Position numbers and translations under genes: made by a program | Shown: positions 46,690 to 55,250 of the stretch, one piece after another | Numbering within the stretch: position 1 is the first letter of the stretch | Layout: every line of letters begins with the position of its first letter | Notes under the pieces: model-generated | The model's database searches: none | What the model was told of the DNA's origin: nothing | Seen by the model: the letters and a program-made list of their open reading frames with translations, nothing else | DNA from: Pseudoalteromonas sp. CO133X | GTDB taxonomy: Bacteria; Pseudomonadota; Gammaproteobacteria; Enterobacterales; Alteromonadaceae | Length of the DNA stretch: 64,000 bases | NCBI GenBank assembly: GCA_004208945.1 | Contig: SGPE01000029.1 | Location: forward strand, 310,001-374,000 | Reading direction: 5' to 3'

Positions 46690-47640
46690 ATGTCTGCACA
46701 TGCTCGTCGCGCAATTGCTCAAAGGCAGCGCCAACAACAAATTCAAAACATACTCGCCAGTAATAATCATACAATGTTAATCATGAACTCAGCGGAGTTT
46801 GTTGACTACATTATTTCTGTAAAAATGAAACAGGGGTATTCTCGTGCACAAGCTGTTGATTGGATTGATGCGCAGTTAAAAGAATATAACTCTGTATCTA
46901 ATAAATGGGAAAGAATTAAAGGTGATTTAAAGTTCGGTGTAGGCTTATATCCTTTGTTTGATGATGTAAGATCGCTTACTGTCCTAGCTGCAGCACTTAA
47001 ACAGCAGGGAAATGTGTTCGGCAAGTTTAAAGTCAAAGTGTATAACGGCTCGCCAGCTATAATTATAGACTCATACCCACGTATTCGTGAACACTTAACA
47101 GGGACCCGATACTTAGCAAGTAATCCAAAATTATTTACAGTTGGTGTGGGCAGGTTAGAAGCGGCAAAGTCAATGAAGGGTGGGTTTATTGTTACTTTGA
47201 TCGTCTCCGTCTCTTTTCATGCATTGGATCTTGTTTTGAGGGATGAAACAACATGGCATGACTTCGTTGCAGGTGTTGCTGTTGATATGGCAGTTGTGGG
47301 GGCGACAATAGCTACAACATTACTGATAACTACCTTAGCAAAATATTTTTTAGGTGCGGTAGTCATAACTTCAGCTTCTATCCCTTTAATTATAGTTGTC
47401 GTAGTAGGAACTGGATTTACCGTTTTGTCGATGATATTTAAAAATGAAATTGATAACTTAGTAAGGTATTTGGCCGAAGAACTTAGAGTTATAGAGGTTA
47501 AAATCGCGGAAGGAATTATAAAACTTACACCCAAAAAGCCTGTTTTGGAGGAGGTTCATTGTGATGGCCTGTCAAACTACTTTTACTCTTTGTTTGGTGT
47601 ACCAAAACTAAATATCAAAGGTGGCTCATGTCGTTATTGA
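46690..47640 (+). CDS. Candidate membrane-active toxin or effector
   Basis: A 316-residue protein with no signal peptide. Residues 1-160 are soluble and end in a basic segment (PRIREHLTGTRYLASNP). Residues 165-250 form two or three hydrophobic helices with Gly/Ala-rich character (VAGVAVDMAVVGATIATT), followed by an amphipathic region with many Glu/Lys. It recalls from memory the E. coli YafU fragment and colicin-like pore proteins, but this is unproven. A 13-base overlap couples it to the first of three related membrane proteins downstream, the order of a toxin followed by immunity genes. Locally AT-rich. No secretion-system gene is nearby. Confidence 0.55.
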   Translation: MSAHARRAIAQRQRQQQIQNILASNNHTMLIMNSAEFVDYIISVKMKQGYSRAQAVDWIDAQLKEYNSVSNKWERIKGDLKFGVGLYPLFDDVRSLTVLAAALKQQGNVFGKFKVKVYNGSPAIIIDSYPRIREHLTGTRYLASNPKLFTVGVGRLEAAKSMKGGFIVTLIVSVSFHALDLVLRDETTWHDFVAGVAVDMAVVGATIATTLLITTLAKYFLGAVVITSASIPLIIVVVVGTGFTVLSMIFKNEIDNLVRYLAEELRVIEVKIAEGIIKLTPKKPVLEEVHCDGLSNYFYSLFGVPKLNIKGGSCRY

Positions 47641-48218
47641 AGTGGGAAAAGTCAGAAGAGAGGTTTTCTGACCTCAAACTTAAAAATAAAATAATATTTT
47701 TTTTAGCCTTTATTTTTTTTCTTGGTATGGGCTGGGGTTACATATATGGGTCATATTATGGTTTAGTTAATCATATACTTATTGATGACAGTTTGTTTTA
47801 TATTAGTGAGTTTGGCTATGCGGCACCTTTGATATTTTTTATTCCATTTCCACTTTTTATTATTATAGCAGGAATCCAAAAAGCATTAGATTATAAGAAT
47901 GATAAAACAAGTATTCTTATGCTGAAATCAATGTGTTTTGCTATTCCTCTATATTTTATTTTTTCCATTATCTGTAGCTTTTACATTGAAGCAAATTTAA
48001 AAAACCATGGTTACACTTATTGTTCATGGTATAAGTATTCGCCAACACGCTCACCTGATGTATGGCTAAAAAATAGTGAACTTTGTTTGAAAGTGCATCA
48101 TTATGTTGTGTCTGATGTTGAAGAGTGGTTTGAGTGGCATAATGAGCAAGGTATTGAACCTCAACTTGATGAGCTAAAAGCCTTTATTGCTAAAACAAAT
48201 AAAGAGCAAGGTCGCTAA
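47628..48218 (+). CDS. Membrane protein, putative immunity protein, copy 1
   Basis: A 196-residue protein with three predicted membrane helices (about 22-41, 66-86, 101-122) and an 80-residue hydrophilic C-terminus that would be periplasmic. Two Cys (132, 153) lie in the C-terminal region, which reads GYTYCSWYKYSP and NSELCLKVHH. This loosely recalls DUF1240. ATG overlaps the previous gene by 13 bases, with AAAGGTGG upstream. It is the first of three tandem paralogues; all three are exactly 196 residues. Immunity to the neighbour's product is an inference from layout. Confidence 0.6.
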   Translation: MSLLKWEKSEERFSDLKLKNKIIFFLAFIFFLGMGWGYIYGSYYGLVNHILIDDSLFYISEFGYAAPLIFFIPFPLFIIIAGIQKALDYKNDKTSILMLKSMCFAIPLYFIFSIICSFYIEANLKNHGYTYCSWYKYSPTRSPDVWLKNSELCLKVHHYVVSDVEEWFEWHNEQGIEPQLDELKAFIAKTNKEQGR

Positions 48219-48254
48219 AATACAAGAATATAATTCTATTTAAAAAGGAGCTTC

Positions 48255-48845
48255 ATGCTGTTTTTGAAGTGGGAAAAATCTAGAGAAAAATTCTCTGACC
48301 TTGAGTTTAGCAGAAGGTTAACGGTATATTTTGGGGTGGTCTTATTTGTTGCATTTACTTTTGTTTTTGTTCATGCAACTTATACAGGTTTTGTGAATTA
48401 TATATTTGTTAATACAAATCATTATTATATTTATGAATATGGATATGTTGCCCCATTAATTATTTTTGTTCCATTTCCATTGCTTTTAACTGTTGCAGGA
48501 CTTCAGAAGTTACTAAATTACAAGAATGAAAGAACTTTTTTATTGGCAGTTAAAGTTATGTTTGTAGCCATTCCTTTGTACTTTATTTTTTCAATTATAT
48601 GCAGCTTCTATATCGAAGCAAACTTAAAAAACCATGGTTACACTTACTGCTCTTGGTATAAGTATTCGCCAACACGCTCACCTGATGTATGGCTAAAGAA
48701 TAGTGAACTTTGTTTGAAAGTTCATCATTACGTTGTGTTAGATGTTGAAGAGTGGTTTGAATGGCATAATGAACAAGGTATTGAACCTCAACTTGATGAG
48801 CTAAAAGCCTTTATTGCTAAAGCAAATAAAAAGCAAGGTCGCTAA
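48255..48845 (+). CDS. Membrane protein, putative immunity protein, copy 2
   Basis: Same length and topology as copy 1. Residues 117-196 differ from copy 1 at only three positions (162, 190, 193), while the membrane half is much less alike. A ribosome binding site (AAAAGGAGC) lies before the ATG, 36 bases after the previous stop. The short gap and near-identical leader with copy 3 show tandem duplication including the 5' region. Confidence 0.6.
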   Translation: MLFLKWEKSREKFSDLEFSRRLTVYFGVVLFVAFTFVFVHATYTGFVNYIFVNTNHYYIYEYGYVAPLIIFVPFPLLLTVAGLQKLLNYKNERTFLLAVKVMFVAIPLYFIFSIICSFYIEANLKNHGYTYCSWYKYSPTRSPDVWLKNSELCLKVHHYVVLDVEEWFEWHNEQGIEPQLDELKAFIAKANKKQGR

Positions 48846-48883
48846 GCTAAACGAATATTATTAGACATCAGAAAAGGAACTTC

Positions 48884-49474
48884 ATGCCATTTTTTAAATG
48901 GGAGAGATCAGATGAAAAGTTTTCTGATCTTAATTTTACTACTAAATGTTGGCTACTGTTTGGCTTGATATTTATGACTTGTATTGCGATTTTATTGCTT
49001 TATGGGACAAATAAAGGAATGAATGAGCATGTGTTTTTTGATACAGGTGATTATTATGTAAGTGAGGTTAGTATTCAGGCTCCTGCTTTCTTTTTATTAC
49101 CATTCCCAGTATTAATGATGATTGGGATAATTCAAAAGAGCTTTAATTATAAAAATGAAAAAACATTTTTGCTGATGATAAAGTCAACATTAGCTGGCAT
49201 AGTTTTATACTTTATTTCGTCGATTGTGTTGAGTTTTTACATTGAAGCAAACTTAAAAAACCATGGCTACACTTACTGCTCTTGGTATAAATTTTCCCCA
49301 ACACGCTCCCCCGATGTATGGCTAAAAAATAGTGAACTTTGTTTGAAAGTGCATCATTATGTTGTGTCTGATGTTGAAGAGTGGTTTGAGTGGCATAATG
49401 AGCAAGGTATTGAACCGCAACTTGATGAACTAAAAGCCTTTATTGCTAAAGTAAATAAAGAGCAAGGTCGCTAA
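48884..49474 (+). CDS. Membrane protein, putative immunity protein, copy 3
   Basis: Third paralogue, 196 residues. The last 80 residues match copy 1 at 78 positions, but residues 1-116 share only about 40 percent by eye, concentrated in FSDL, PFP and YKNEKTFLL-like patches. The leader AAAAGGAACTTC nearly matches copy 2. A terminator follows. Diversified membrane halves suggest different recognition partners. Confidence 0.6.
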   Translation: MPFFKWERSDEKFSDLNFTTKCWLLFGLIFMTCIAILLLYGTNKGMNEHVFFDTGDYYVSEVSIQAPAFFLLPFPVLMMIGIIQKSFNYKNEKTFLLMIKSTLAGIVLYFISSIVLSFYIEANLKNHGYTYCSWYKFSPTRSPDVWLKNSELCLKVHHYVVSDVEEWFEWHNEQGIEPQLDELKAFIAKVNKEQGR

Positions 49475-49518
49475 GTTAAATCGTGGCTGTTTGAAATTAG
49501 ACAGTTTTAGTGTGATTC

Positions 49519-49545
49519 AAAGCCGCAGATGCGGCTTTATTTTTT
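49519..49545. terminator. Terminator at the end of the island
   Basis: Stem AAAGCCGC / GCGGCTTT with an AGAT loop and a long T-run. It ends the island on the plus strand; its stem overlaps the stop of the mechanosensitive channel gene on the other strand by two bases. Confidence 0.85.
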
Positions 49546-50097
49546 GGGGCCTAGAATACGTTTTGTCGATGCTGTTTTCGTTGGGGCAGGGGCTTTGTTG
49601 AGCACCATCACAGGGCGGGTAACAAAGATGTTATTAGGGTAAATAACTTTATGCCCATCAACGTGTTCAAGCACAACATTCATTAATCCCATTTCAGTAA
49701 TGCGACCTTCAAGAAAGTTTGCGCCATCAATCACTCTTACCCAATAGCCAACACGGCAGTCGTTTTGAATGAACATGAGTAAAAAGGCTGTTAAGTTACT
49801 AAGAAGTGACCATGCAGCAAACAGTGCAACGCCGAGCATGGCAAAAATTGAGGAGCCAAGCACTAACAAACCACGCAACTCGATCCCCCAAAAAACTAAT
49901 ACTAAGCACAGCATAACAATGGCTAGAATAATATTTAGTAGGAGCTCTGCGCGGTATTCACGATGAGGATCGGCTTTTCCTTTGATTGCTTTAAGCAACA
50001 GCTTTTTCGTGGTTTTACGAAGCAACGGGTAAAGCAAAATCGCGATGATTGTGACGATTAAATGGTATTGCTCATTAAAAAGTTCGACGAAGTCCAA
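49537..50097 (-). CDS. Small MscS-family mechanosensitive channel
   Basis: A 186-residue protein with three membrane helices and the MscS pore/beta pattern (LGVALFAAWSLLSNLTAFLL, then FLEGRITEMGLMNVVL and VIYPNNIF). It is shorter than E. coli MscS (286 residues) and lacks the large cytoplasmic vestibule end. Likely a small conductance channel for osmotic downshift. Monocistronic. Confidence 0.85.
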   Translation of the reverse strand: MDFVELFNEQYHLIVTIIAILLYPLLRKTTKKLLLKAIKGKADPHREYRAELLLNIILAIVMLCLVLVFWGIELRGLLVLGSSIFAMLGVALFAAWSLLSNLTAFLLMFIQNDCRVGYWVRVIDGANFLEGRITEMGLMNVVLEHVDGHKVIYPNNIFVTRPVMVLNKAPAPTKTASTKRILGPKK

Positions 50098-50161
50098 ACG
50101 GGTTCCTAAGTTAAAGATTTACGCACCAATTTTAGCGTTTTAGGCTGTGAAAAACAGTACT

Positions 50162-51877
50162 TTAAAAAGTATTTTTAACGGTGACGAGCCACTGCACTGA
50201 GTCAATATCATCATCTTGTTTGTTAATTGGCGCAGCAATATCGAGGTGAATAACCGTGCCTGCATTTGCGCGACTTGGGGCTAAGCGAAGCCCAACTCCG
50301 ACGTTTTGTAATACGTTGCCGTTGGAGCCATTGTCTTTATCGTTATACCAAGCACGGCCTATATCGTAAAAGGCTGCACCGCCGACTTTAAATAATTGTA
50401 GTAAGTCATATTCCCAATAATAGCGTTTTTCTAATGTTACTAGAAAGCTGCGATCACCTACTTGGTAATCCAAAGGGTAACCGCGTAAACCATTCTCGCC
50501 CCCTAAGGTTAGTTGCTTATCTGCGGTCAGGTTTTTTGCATATTGCAGACGCACTTTTGCATACCAAGTTTGTTGTATGCTGGTGTTTAAGTAGTACTGA
50601 ACTTGTGAACTGGTTATTAAGTTTTCAACATCGTCTTGCTCTTCATTCCAATAGCCATCAATGTCTGCTTTGAAACGCCATAGTTGATTATCACCAGTGT
50701 AATGCGCTTTAGATAAAGAGAGCGAGTAAATGGTGCGGCTGGCATCATCACTTATATCTTTACTTGAATAGCCCAGTAAGGCACTAATATTCCAGCCTAA
50801 ATTAAGATCCTCGGTGCGGTAGATACTGTCAAAATTTCTCACTTTAACAAAATGGTCTTCAAACCACTGGCCACGAATATAGGGGTAACTTACGTTACGA
50901 TCATTGGCGATCGGTAAATGTGTTTCAGGAATGGCTGCAAAGGTATCTTCCCGGTTTTCAAACCCGATGCTAAGGCGCTGAGTCCAATTATTTGCAAAAT
51001 GACGTGAGTGGCCAAAGTAGGCCCTATTTAAAATCGTTTTTTGTTCAAATTCGCTAACAACATCACCGCGGTAATATAGCGACTCACGACGCTGGTCAGA
51101 GTAACTCGTAAAACCATAGCTGTAAGGAGTATCTATTGAGAAAAAGGGATAACTTAAATCTATGTAGTGGCGTTTACCATCATCGTTGTCTGAGTATTCA
51201 ATACGCCCTCGATAACGGCTAGATAGAATATTAGGATCATCATATACGAATAAATAACCGGTACGATCAGCATCACGCGTGCGCGAGAAAGAAACGCGTT
51301 TACCCCATCCTAAAAAGTTAGATTCACGAAAACCAATACTCGATTCGTTTTCACCGCCACTGCGGCTAAAGCTTATTTCAGGAAGCAAAGTCCATAAATC
51401 ACGCGTCACGACCTTCACACGAACATTACCATCGCAATCAAGGTTAGCGTGAATGCGTGCGTCATATAGGTAGCCTTGCTTACGTAGGAGCCGCTCTGAT
51501 TCTAGTAGCTTACGAGGGTTATAAGTATCGCCTTCACTGAACAGTAAAACGCTATGAATAACCTCAGGCTCCGTTGTCATGTGCGCGCGGTTTGCAAAGC
51601 GAAATAAAAAGTTATCTTCTTCTTCAAGTTCAGTGTTGAAGACATTAAGTTGCTCAAGCTCAACAGCAACAATTTTACGATTTTCGGCGGCTTCAGGGAG
51701 TGGGTTGTCGGTATCAAGTTGGCGACGTAGGTTGTTATCTTGTGATTTAAGCGTACGTTGGTTTTGACAATAATTGTTATCATCACTAGGTAGCTGCTGC
51801 GCATATGCACTTGCTGCCATGCTTACTGTCAGTAATGTCGTTAACCGAGCAACAAAGTGCGACTGCTTAAATCCCAT
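50162..51877 (-). CDS. Omp85-type outer membrane barrel protein (BamA/TamA-like)
   Basis: A 571-residue exported protein: signal peptide cut near SAYAQQ, a POTRA-like segment (LLFSEGDTYNPRKLLESERLLRKQGYLYDARI is one domain: about 105-175), then a long beta barrel ending VTVKNTF with the C-terminal Phe expected for Bam recognition. The barrel shows the GGENGLRGYP motif, the Omp85 loop 6 signature (V/I)RG(Y/F). One POTRA domain only, so it is neither BamA (five) nor TamA (three). Likely inserts or exports a partner; none is adjacent. Confidence 0.85.
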   Translation of the reverse strand: MGFKQSHFVARLTTLLTVSMAASAYAQQLPSDDNNYCQNQRTLKSQDNNLRRQLDTDNPLPEAAENRKIVAVELEQLNVFNTELEEEDNFLFRFANRAHMTTEPEVIHSVLLFSEGDTYNPRKLLESERLLRKQGYLYDARIHANLDCDGNVRVKVVTRDLWTLLPEISFSRSGGENESSIGFRESNFLGWGKRVSFSRTRDADRTGYLFVYDDPNILSSRYRGRIEYSDNDDGKRHYIDLSYPFFSIDTPYSYGFTSYSDQRRESLYYRGDVVSEFEQKTILNRAYFGHSRHFANNWTQRLSIGFENREDTFAAIPETHLPIANDRNVSYPYIRGQWFEDHFVKVRNFDSIYRTEDLNLGWNISALLGYSSKDISDDASRTIYSLSLSKAHYTGDNQLWRFKADIDGYWNEEQDDVENLITSSQVQYYLNTSIQQTWYAKVRLQYAKNLTADKQLTLGGENGLRGYPLDYQVGDRSFLVTLEKRYYWEYDLLQLFKVGGAAFYDIGRAWYNDKDNGSNGNVLQNVGVGLRLAPSRANAGTVIHLDIAAPINKQDDDIDSVQWLVTVKNTF

Positions 51878-51944
51878 TTACACCCTTAGTTGTTTATGTC
51901 TTATACAGATACTACATACTAAGCGCAGAAAAAAGTCTAGCTTA

Positions 51945-52241
51945 TTATTGTAACTGCATAACTAAATACTGATAAAGGTCAGCTAATAAGGCTGCTGCTT
52001 CAACGCCTTCGGCGTTAATCCAAATACTTTCACTGTAATGTTCAAAGTTTAGATTAAAACTATGATCTGTAAAGTGAAACCTTACTCTATGTCGATCAGC
52101 TCCTGCATCAAAGTCAGCGGTTTGAATAGCTGGAGCGTGCAGGAAAAGTGTAGCCCATAACGCAAAGTCTTCATCGGTGGGATGTTCGCTTGGCGTGATG
52201 ATAATAACTTGATGTTCAGCATCGTATAAAAGTTCAGTCAT
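51945..52241 (-). CDS. DUF3630-like protein
   Basis: A 98-residue protein with no signal or membrane part. Begins MTELLYDAEHQVII and ends ADLYQYLVMQL. Its position just downstream of recQ, seven bases apart, and size match DUF3630, a family seen next to recQ in Vibrio and Shewanella. Function unknown; it is probably cotranscribed with recQ. Confidence 0.7.
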   Translation of the reverse strand: MTELLYDAEHQVIIITPSEHPTDEDFALWATLFLHAPAIQTADFDAGADRHRVRFHFTDHSFNLNFEHYSESIWINAEGVEAAALLADLYQYLVMQLQ

Positions 52242-52248
52242 ACTTACC

Positions 52249-54081
52249 CTAGTTGGCTGCGAGGTAATCGCGAATGGTATTTAAAAACGGTGCCCCGTAC
52301 TTGTTAAGCTTTGTAAAACCAACACCCGATACTTTCAAAAACTCACTGTCATTGGTTGGCATTAGCTGCGCCATTTCAGCAAGGGTTTTATCATTGAAAA
52401 CTACATAAGGCGGCACATCGTCTGCATCTGCAAGCTCCTTACGTAGAGCACGCAGCCGCGCAAACAGCTTTTTATCGTAATTGAATTGAGCGAGTTTATC
52501 TTGGTATACGTGTTTCGCTTGAAGGCGGGGTTCTGCCAGCTGTAGGGCATATTCACTTTTAAGCACTGCGCGTGCAGCTTCGGTTAAACGAAGCGAAGAA
52601 CCTTGCGTGATGTCTTGGCTCAATAAACCCTGATGAATAAGCTGCCTTAAAATACTCAGCCAAAACTCCACACTGTGATCTTTACCTATCCCATAGGTGC
52701 TTAGCTGGTGGTGATTATTATCACGGATACGACTGGTGTTAGCGCCGCGCAACAGCTCAACAATATAACCAATACCAAAGCGTTGCTCAGCACGGTAAAC
52801 ACAGGATAGTGCTTGCTGGGCAACCAGTGTACCGTCAAAGCTTTTTGGTGGATTTAGGCAGATATCGCAGTTGCCACACGTTTCGCGTTTGTATTCACTA
52901 AAGTAATTGAGCAAGATTTGTCTGCGACAGGTTTGTGCTTCGGCAAAGCTGGCCATAGCGTTAAAGCGCTGCTCTTCAACACGGCGACGTTGCTCGTCCT
53001 CAATATCTTCAAAAAAGCGGCGTACGCGGCCGATATCAGCCGGATCAAAATACATAATCGCTTCTGCTGCAAGGCCATCACGACCAGCACGGCCTGTTTC
53101 TTGGTAATAGGCTTCAATGCTTTTTGGAATATCGTAATGCACTACAAATCGCACGTTTGGTTTGTTGATACCCATTCCAAACGCAACGGTGGCGACCACA
53201 ATTTGAATATCGTCACGAGCAAAGCCCGATTGTACAAATTGGCGTTGCTCGTTACTCATACCTGCATGATAAGCCGCGGCATTAAATCCTGCGTCAGCGA
53301 GCTTTTCAGCCACATCATCAACCCGTTTTCGGCTGGTGCAGTAAATTATACCGCTCTGATTTTGCTGTTCTTTTAAATAACGAAGTAGTTGCACCATCGG
53401 TTTGAACTTTTCTTCAATGGTGTAACGAATATTGGGTCTATCGAAACTGCCTGTATGCACGTATGGGTGATTAAGCTGGAGCTGTTCAATAATATCGTAG
53501 CGCGTTGCTTTGTCTGCTGTGGCAGTTAAGGCCATCATGGGCACATGCATAAAACGCTGTTTTAATTCATTGAGCCTACAGTAATGTGGCCTAAAATCGT
53601 GCCCCCAATGCGATACACAATGGGCTTCATCAATCGCAAATAAGGCTAGCTTGAGATGGCTCAAACGCTCTAAAAAATCAGGCTGTAAGACTTTTTCTGG
53701 TGCAACATATAAAAGCTTAATTTGACCATAATGCAGTTGCTGATACACCGCTTGTTGCTCTTCAAATGGCAAGCTGTTGTTAATATAAGCGGCTTGAACA
53801 CCAAGGGCACGAAGTTGTGCAACCTGATCTTGCATGAGGGAAATTAGTGGCGAAATGACCACTGTGACGCCATCAAGGATCAAAGCAGGTACTTGATAGC
53901 ACAATGACTTACCACCGCCAGTAGGAAGCAGCACGAGCGAATCTTGTCCGTCTAGCGCGGCGGCTATAATAGCGTGTTGGCCATCACGAAACTCACTGTA
54001 ACCAAATACTTGTTTGAGTACGGCTTGTGGTGAGCGAATGGGTGTGTTGGTTGTTGCGGTATTGGTATTCATCGCGAGCAT
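52249..54081 (-). CDS. recQ: ATP-dependent DNA helicase RecQ
   Basis: A 610-residue RecQ. Walker A LLPTGGGKSLCY, DEAH-type box AIDEAHCVSHWGHDFRP and the helicase motif GRAGRDG are present. The RQC domain carries the zinc Cys set (CRRQILLNYF, CGNCDIC), and a C-terminal HRDC-type region follows. It unwinds DNA 3'-5' in recombination and repair. A start at ATG 54072 is also possible. Confidence 0.97.
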   Translation of the reverse strand: MLAMNTNTATTNTPIRSPQAVLKQVFGYSEFRDGQHAIIAAALDGQDSLVLLPTGGGKSLCYQVPALILDGVTVVISPLISLMQDQVAQLRALGVQAAYINNSLPFEEQQAVYQQLHYGQIKLLYVAPEKVLQPDFLERLSHLKLALFAIDEAHCVSHWGHDFRPHYCRLNELKQRFMHVPMMALTATADKATRYDIIEQLQLNHPYVHTGSFDRPNIRYTIEEKFKPMVQLLRYLKEQQNQSGIIYCTSRKRVDDVAEKLADAGFNAAAYHAGMSNEQRQFVQSGFARDDIQIVVATVAFGMGINKPNVRFVVHYDIPKSIEAYYQETGRAGRDGLAAEAIMYFDPADIGRVRRFFEDIEDEQRRRVEEQRFNAMASFAEAQTCRRQILLNYFSEYKRETCGNCDICLNPPKSFDGTLVAQQALSCVYRAEQRFGIGYIVELLRGANTSRIRDNNHHQLSTYGIGKDHSVEFWLSILRQLIHQGLLSQDITQGSSLRLTEAARAVLKSEYALQLAEPRLQAKHVYQDKLAQFNYDKKLFARLRALRKELADADDVPPYVVFNDKTLAEMAQLMPTNDSEFLKVSGVGFTKLNKYGAPFLNTIRDYLAAN

Positions 54082-54323
54082 TTTAGTGTTTTTTTATAGC
54101 GATGTCTTTAGCAATATACCCAAACGACCTCAAGATGCAGAATTCAATGTTTCACAGGGGCTTAATATCAAGGCGTTACTTTGCAACAATTAGTCCCTTT
54201 TAAGAAGTAACAACGATGAGAGTAAGTGCCTGTGGAGCGCCCAAAAGGTTTATTTAACCCGTTTTAGTTGCGCAGTTAGAAAGGGGGCGTAAAATAGTGT
54301 TTTTAATCAATAAAGCCTAACTT

Positions 54324-55247
54324 ATGCCTACCAATACCGAACAGCGAAAAGGGGTCATTTTTGCATGTTTAGCCTTTTTTATGTGGGGCTTAGCACCCAT
54401 TTATTTTAAGCTTCTACAAGATATTTCTGCTTTTGAAATATTGATGCACCGTGTTATTTGGTCGGTGTTATTTTTACTTCTTATTATTGCTGTTCGTCAT
54501 CAGTGGCAGCGAATTCGAGTTGCTTTAAGTCAGCCTAAACTGCTGTTTATGCTGGTGGTTACCGCTACCTTGTTGGGCTTTAATTGGGGGTTGTTTATTT
54601 GGGCGGTGAATAATAACCACATGCTGGATGCAAGCTTAGGTTATTACATAAACCCGCTTTTAAATGTATTACTAGGGATGCTTTTTTTAGGGGAGCGTTT
54701 ACGTAAGTGGCAAGGTGTTGCAGTAGGTTTAGCCTTGTGCGGGGTACTGTTACAGTTAGTAAGTTTTGGCTCTTTCCCTGTGGTTGCGTTCTCATTGGCG
54801 GGCTCGTTTGCTATTTATGGTTTACTACGTAAAAAGCTGCCTATTGAGTCATTACCAGGTTTGTTGCTCGAAGCGCTAATTTTACTGCCTGTTGCATTGA
54901 TTTACTGGTGGTTAATGGTGCCGACTACAAGTTCAGATTTTACGGCTAATGATTGGCATATTAACTTATTGCTGATCAGTGCTGGTGTTGTGACAACTTT
55001 ACCTCTTTTATGCTTTACAGGTGCAGCTAAGCGCTTGCAATACAGTACCTTAGGTTTTTTCCAGTATATAGGTCCGAGTTTAATGTTTGTGCTTGCTGTG
55101 GCGTTTTATGGCGAAGTATTTGATGCTGAGCGGGTGGTCACATTTGCGTGTATTTGGAGTGCGTTGGCATTATTTAGTTGGGACTCTTATCGCCAAAGCC
55201 GTAAGCAGCGAAAAGCACAGCTAGCCGCCGTAACTAAGCCAGTATAA
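54324..55247 (+). CDS. rarD: EamA family transporter RarD
   Basis: A 307-residue membrane protein with ten predicted helices and the RarD signature GLNWGLFIWAVNNNHMLDASLGYYINPL (here GFNWGLFIWA). RarD is a drug/metabolite-type exporter of unknown physiological substrate. Convergent with the following diguanylate cyclase gene. Confidence 0.93.
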   Translation: MPTNTEQRKGVIFACLAFFMWGLAPIYFKLLQDISAFEILMHRVIWSVLFLLLIIAVRHQWQRIRVALSQPKLLFMLVVTATLLGFNWGLFIWAVNNNHMLDASLGYYINPLLNVLLGMLFLGERLRKWQGVAVGLALCGVLLQLVSFGSFPVVAFSLAGSFAIYGLLRKKLPIESLPGLLLEALILLPVALIYWWLMVPTTSSDFTANDWHINLLLISAGVVTTLPLLCFTGAAKRLQYSTLGFFQYIGPSLMFVLAVAFYGEVFDAERVVTFACIWSALALFSWDSYRQSRKQRKAQLAAVTKPV

Positions 55248-55250
55248 AGC

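Noticed and set aside
54107..54160. ATATACCCAAACGACCTCAA-type sequence in the recQ-rarD gap
   Set aside because: It recalls dispersed sequences of marine gammaproteobacteria, but no second copy is in this window, so no repeat is claimed.
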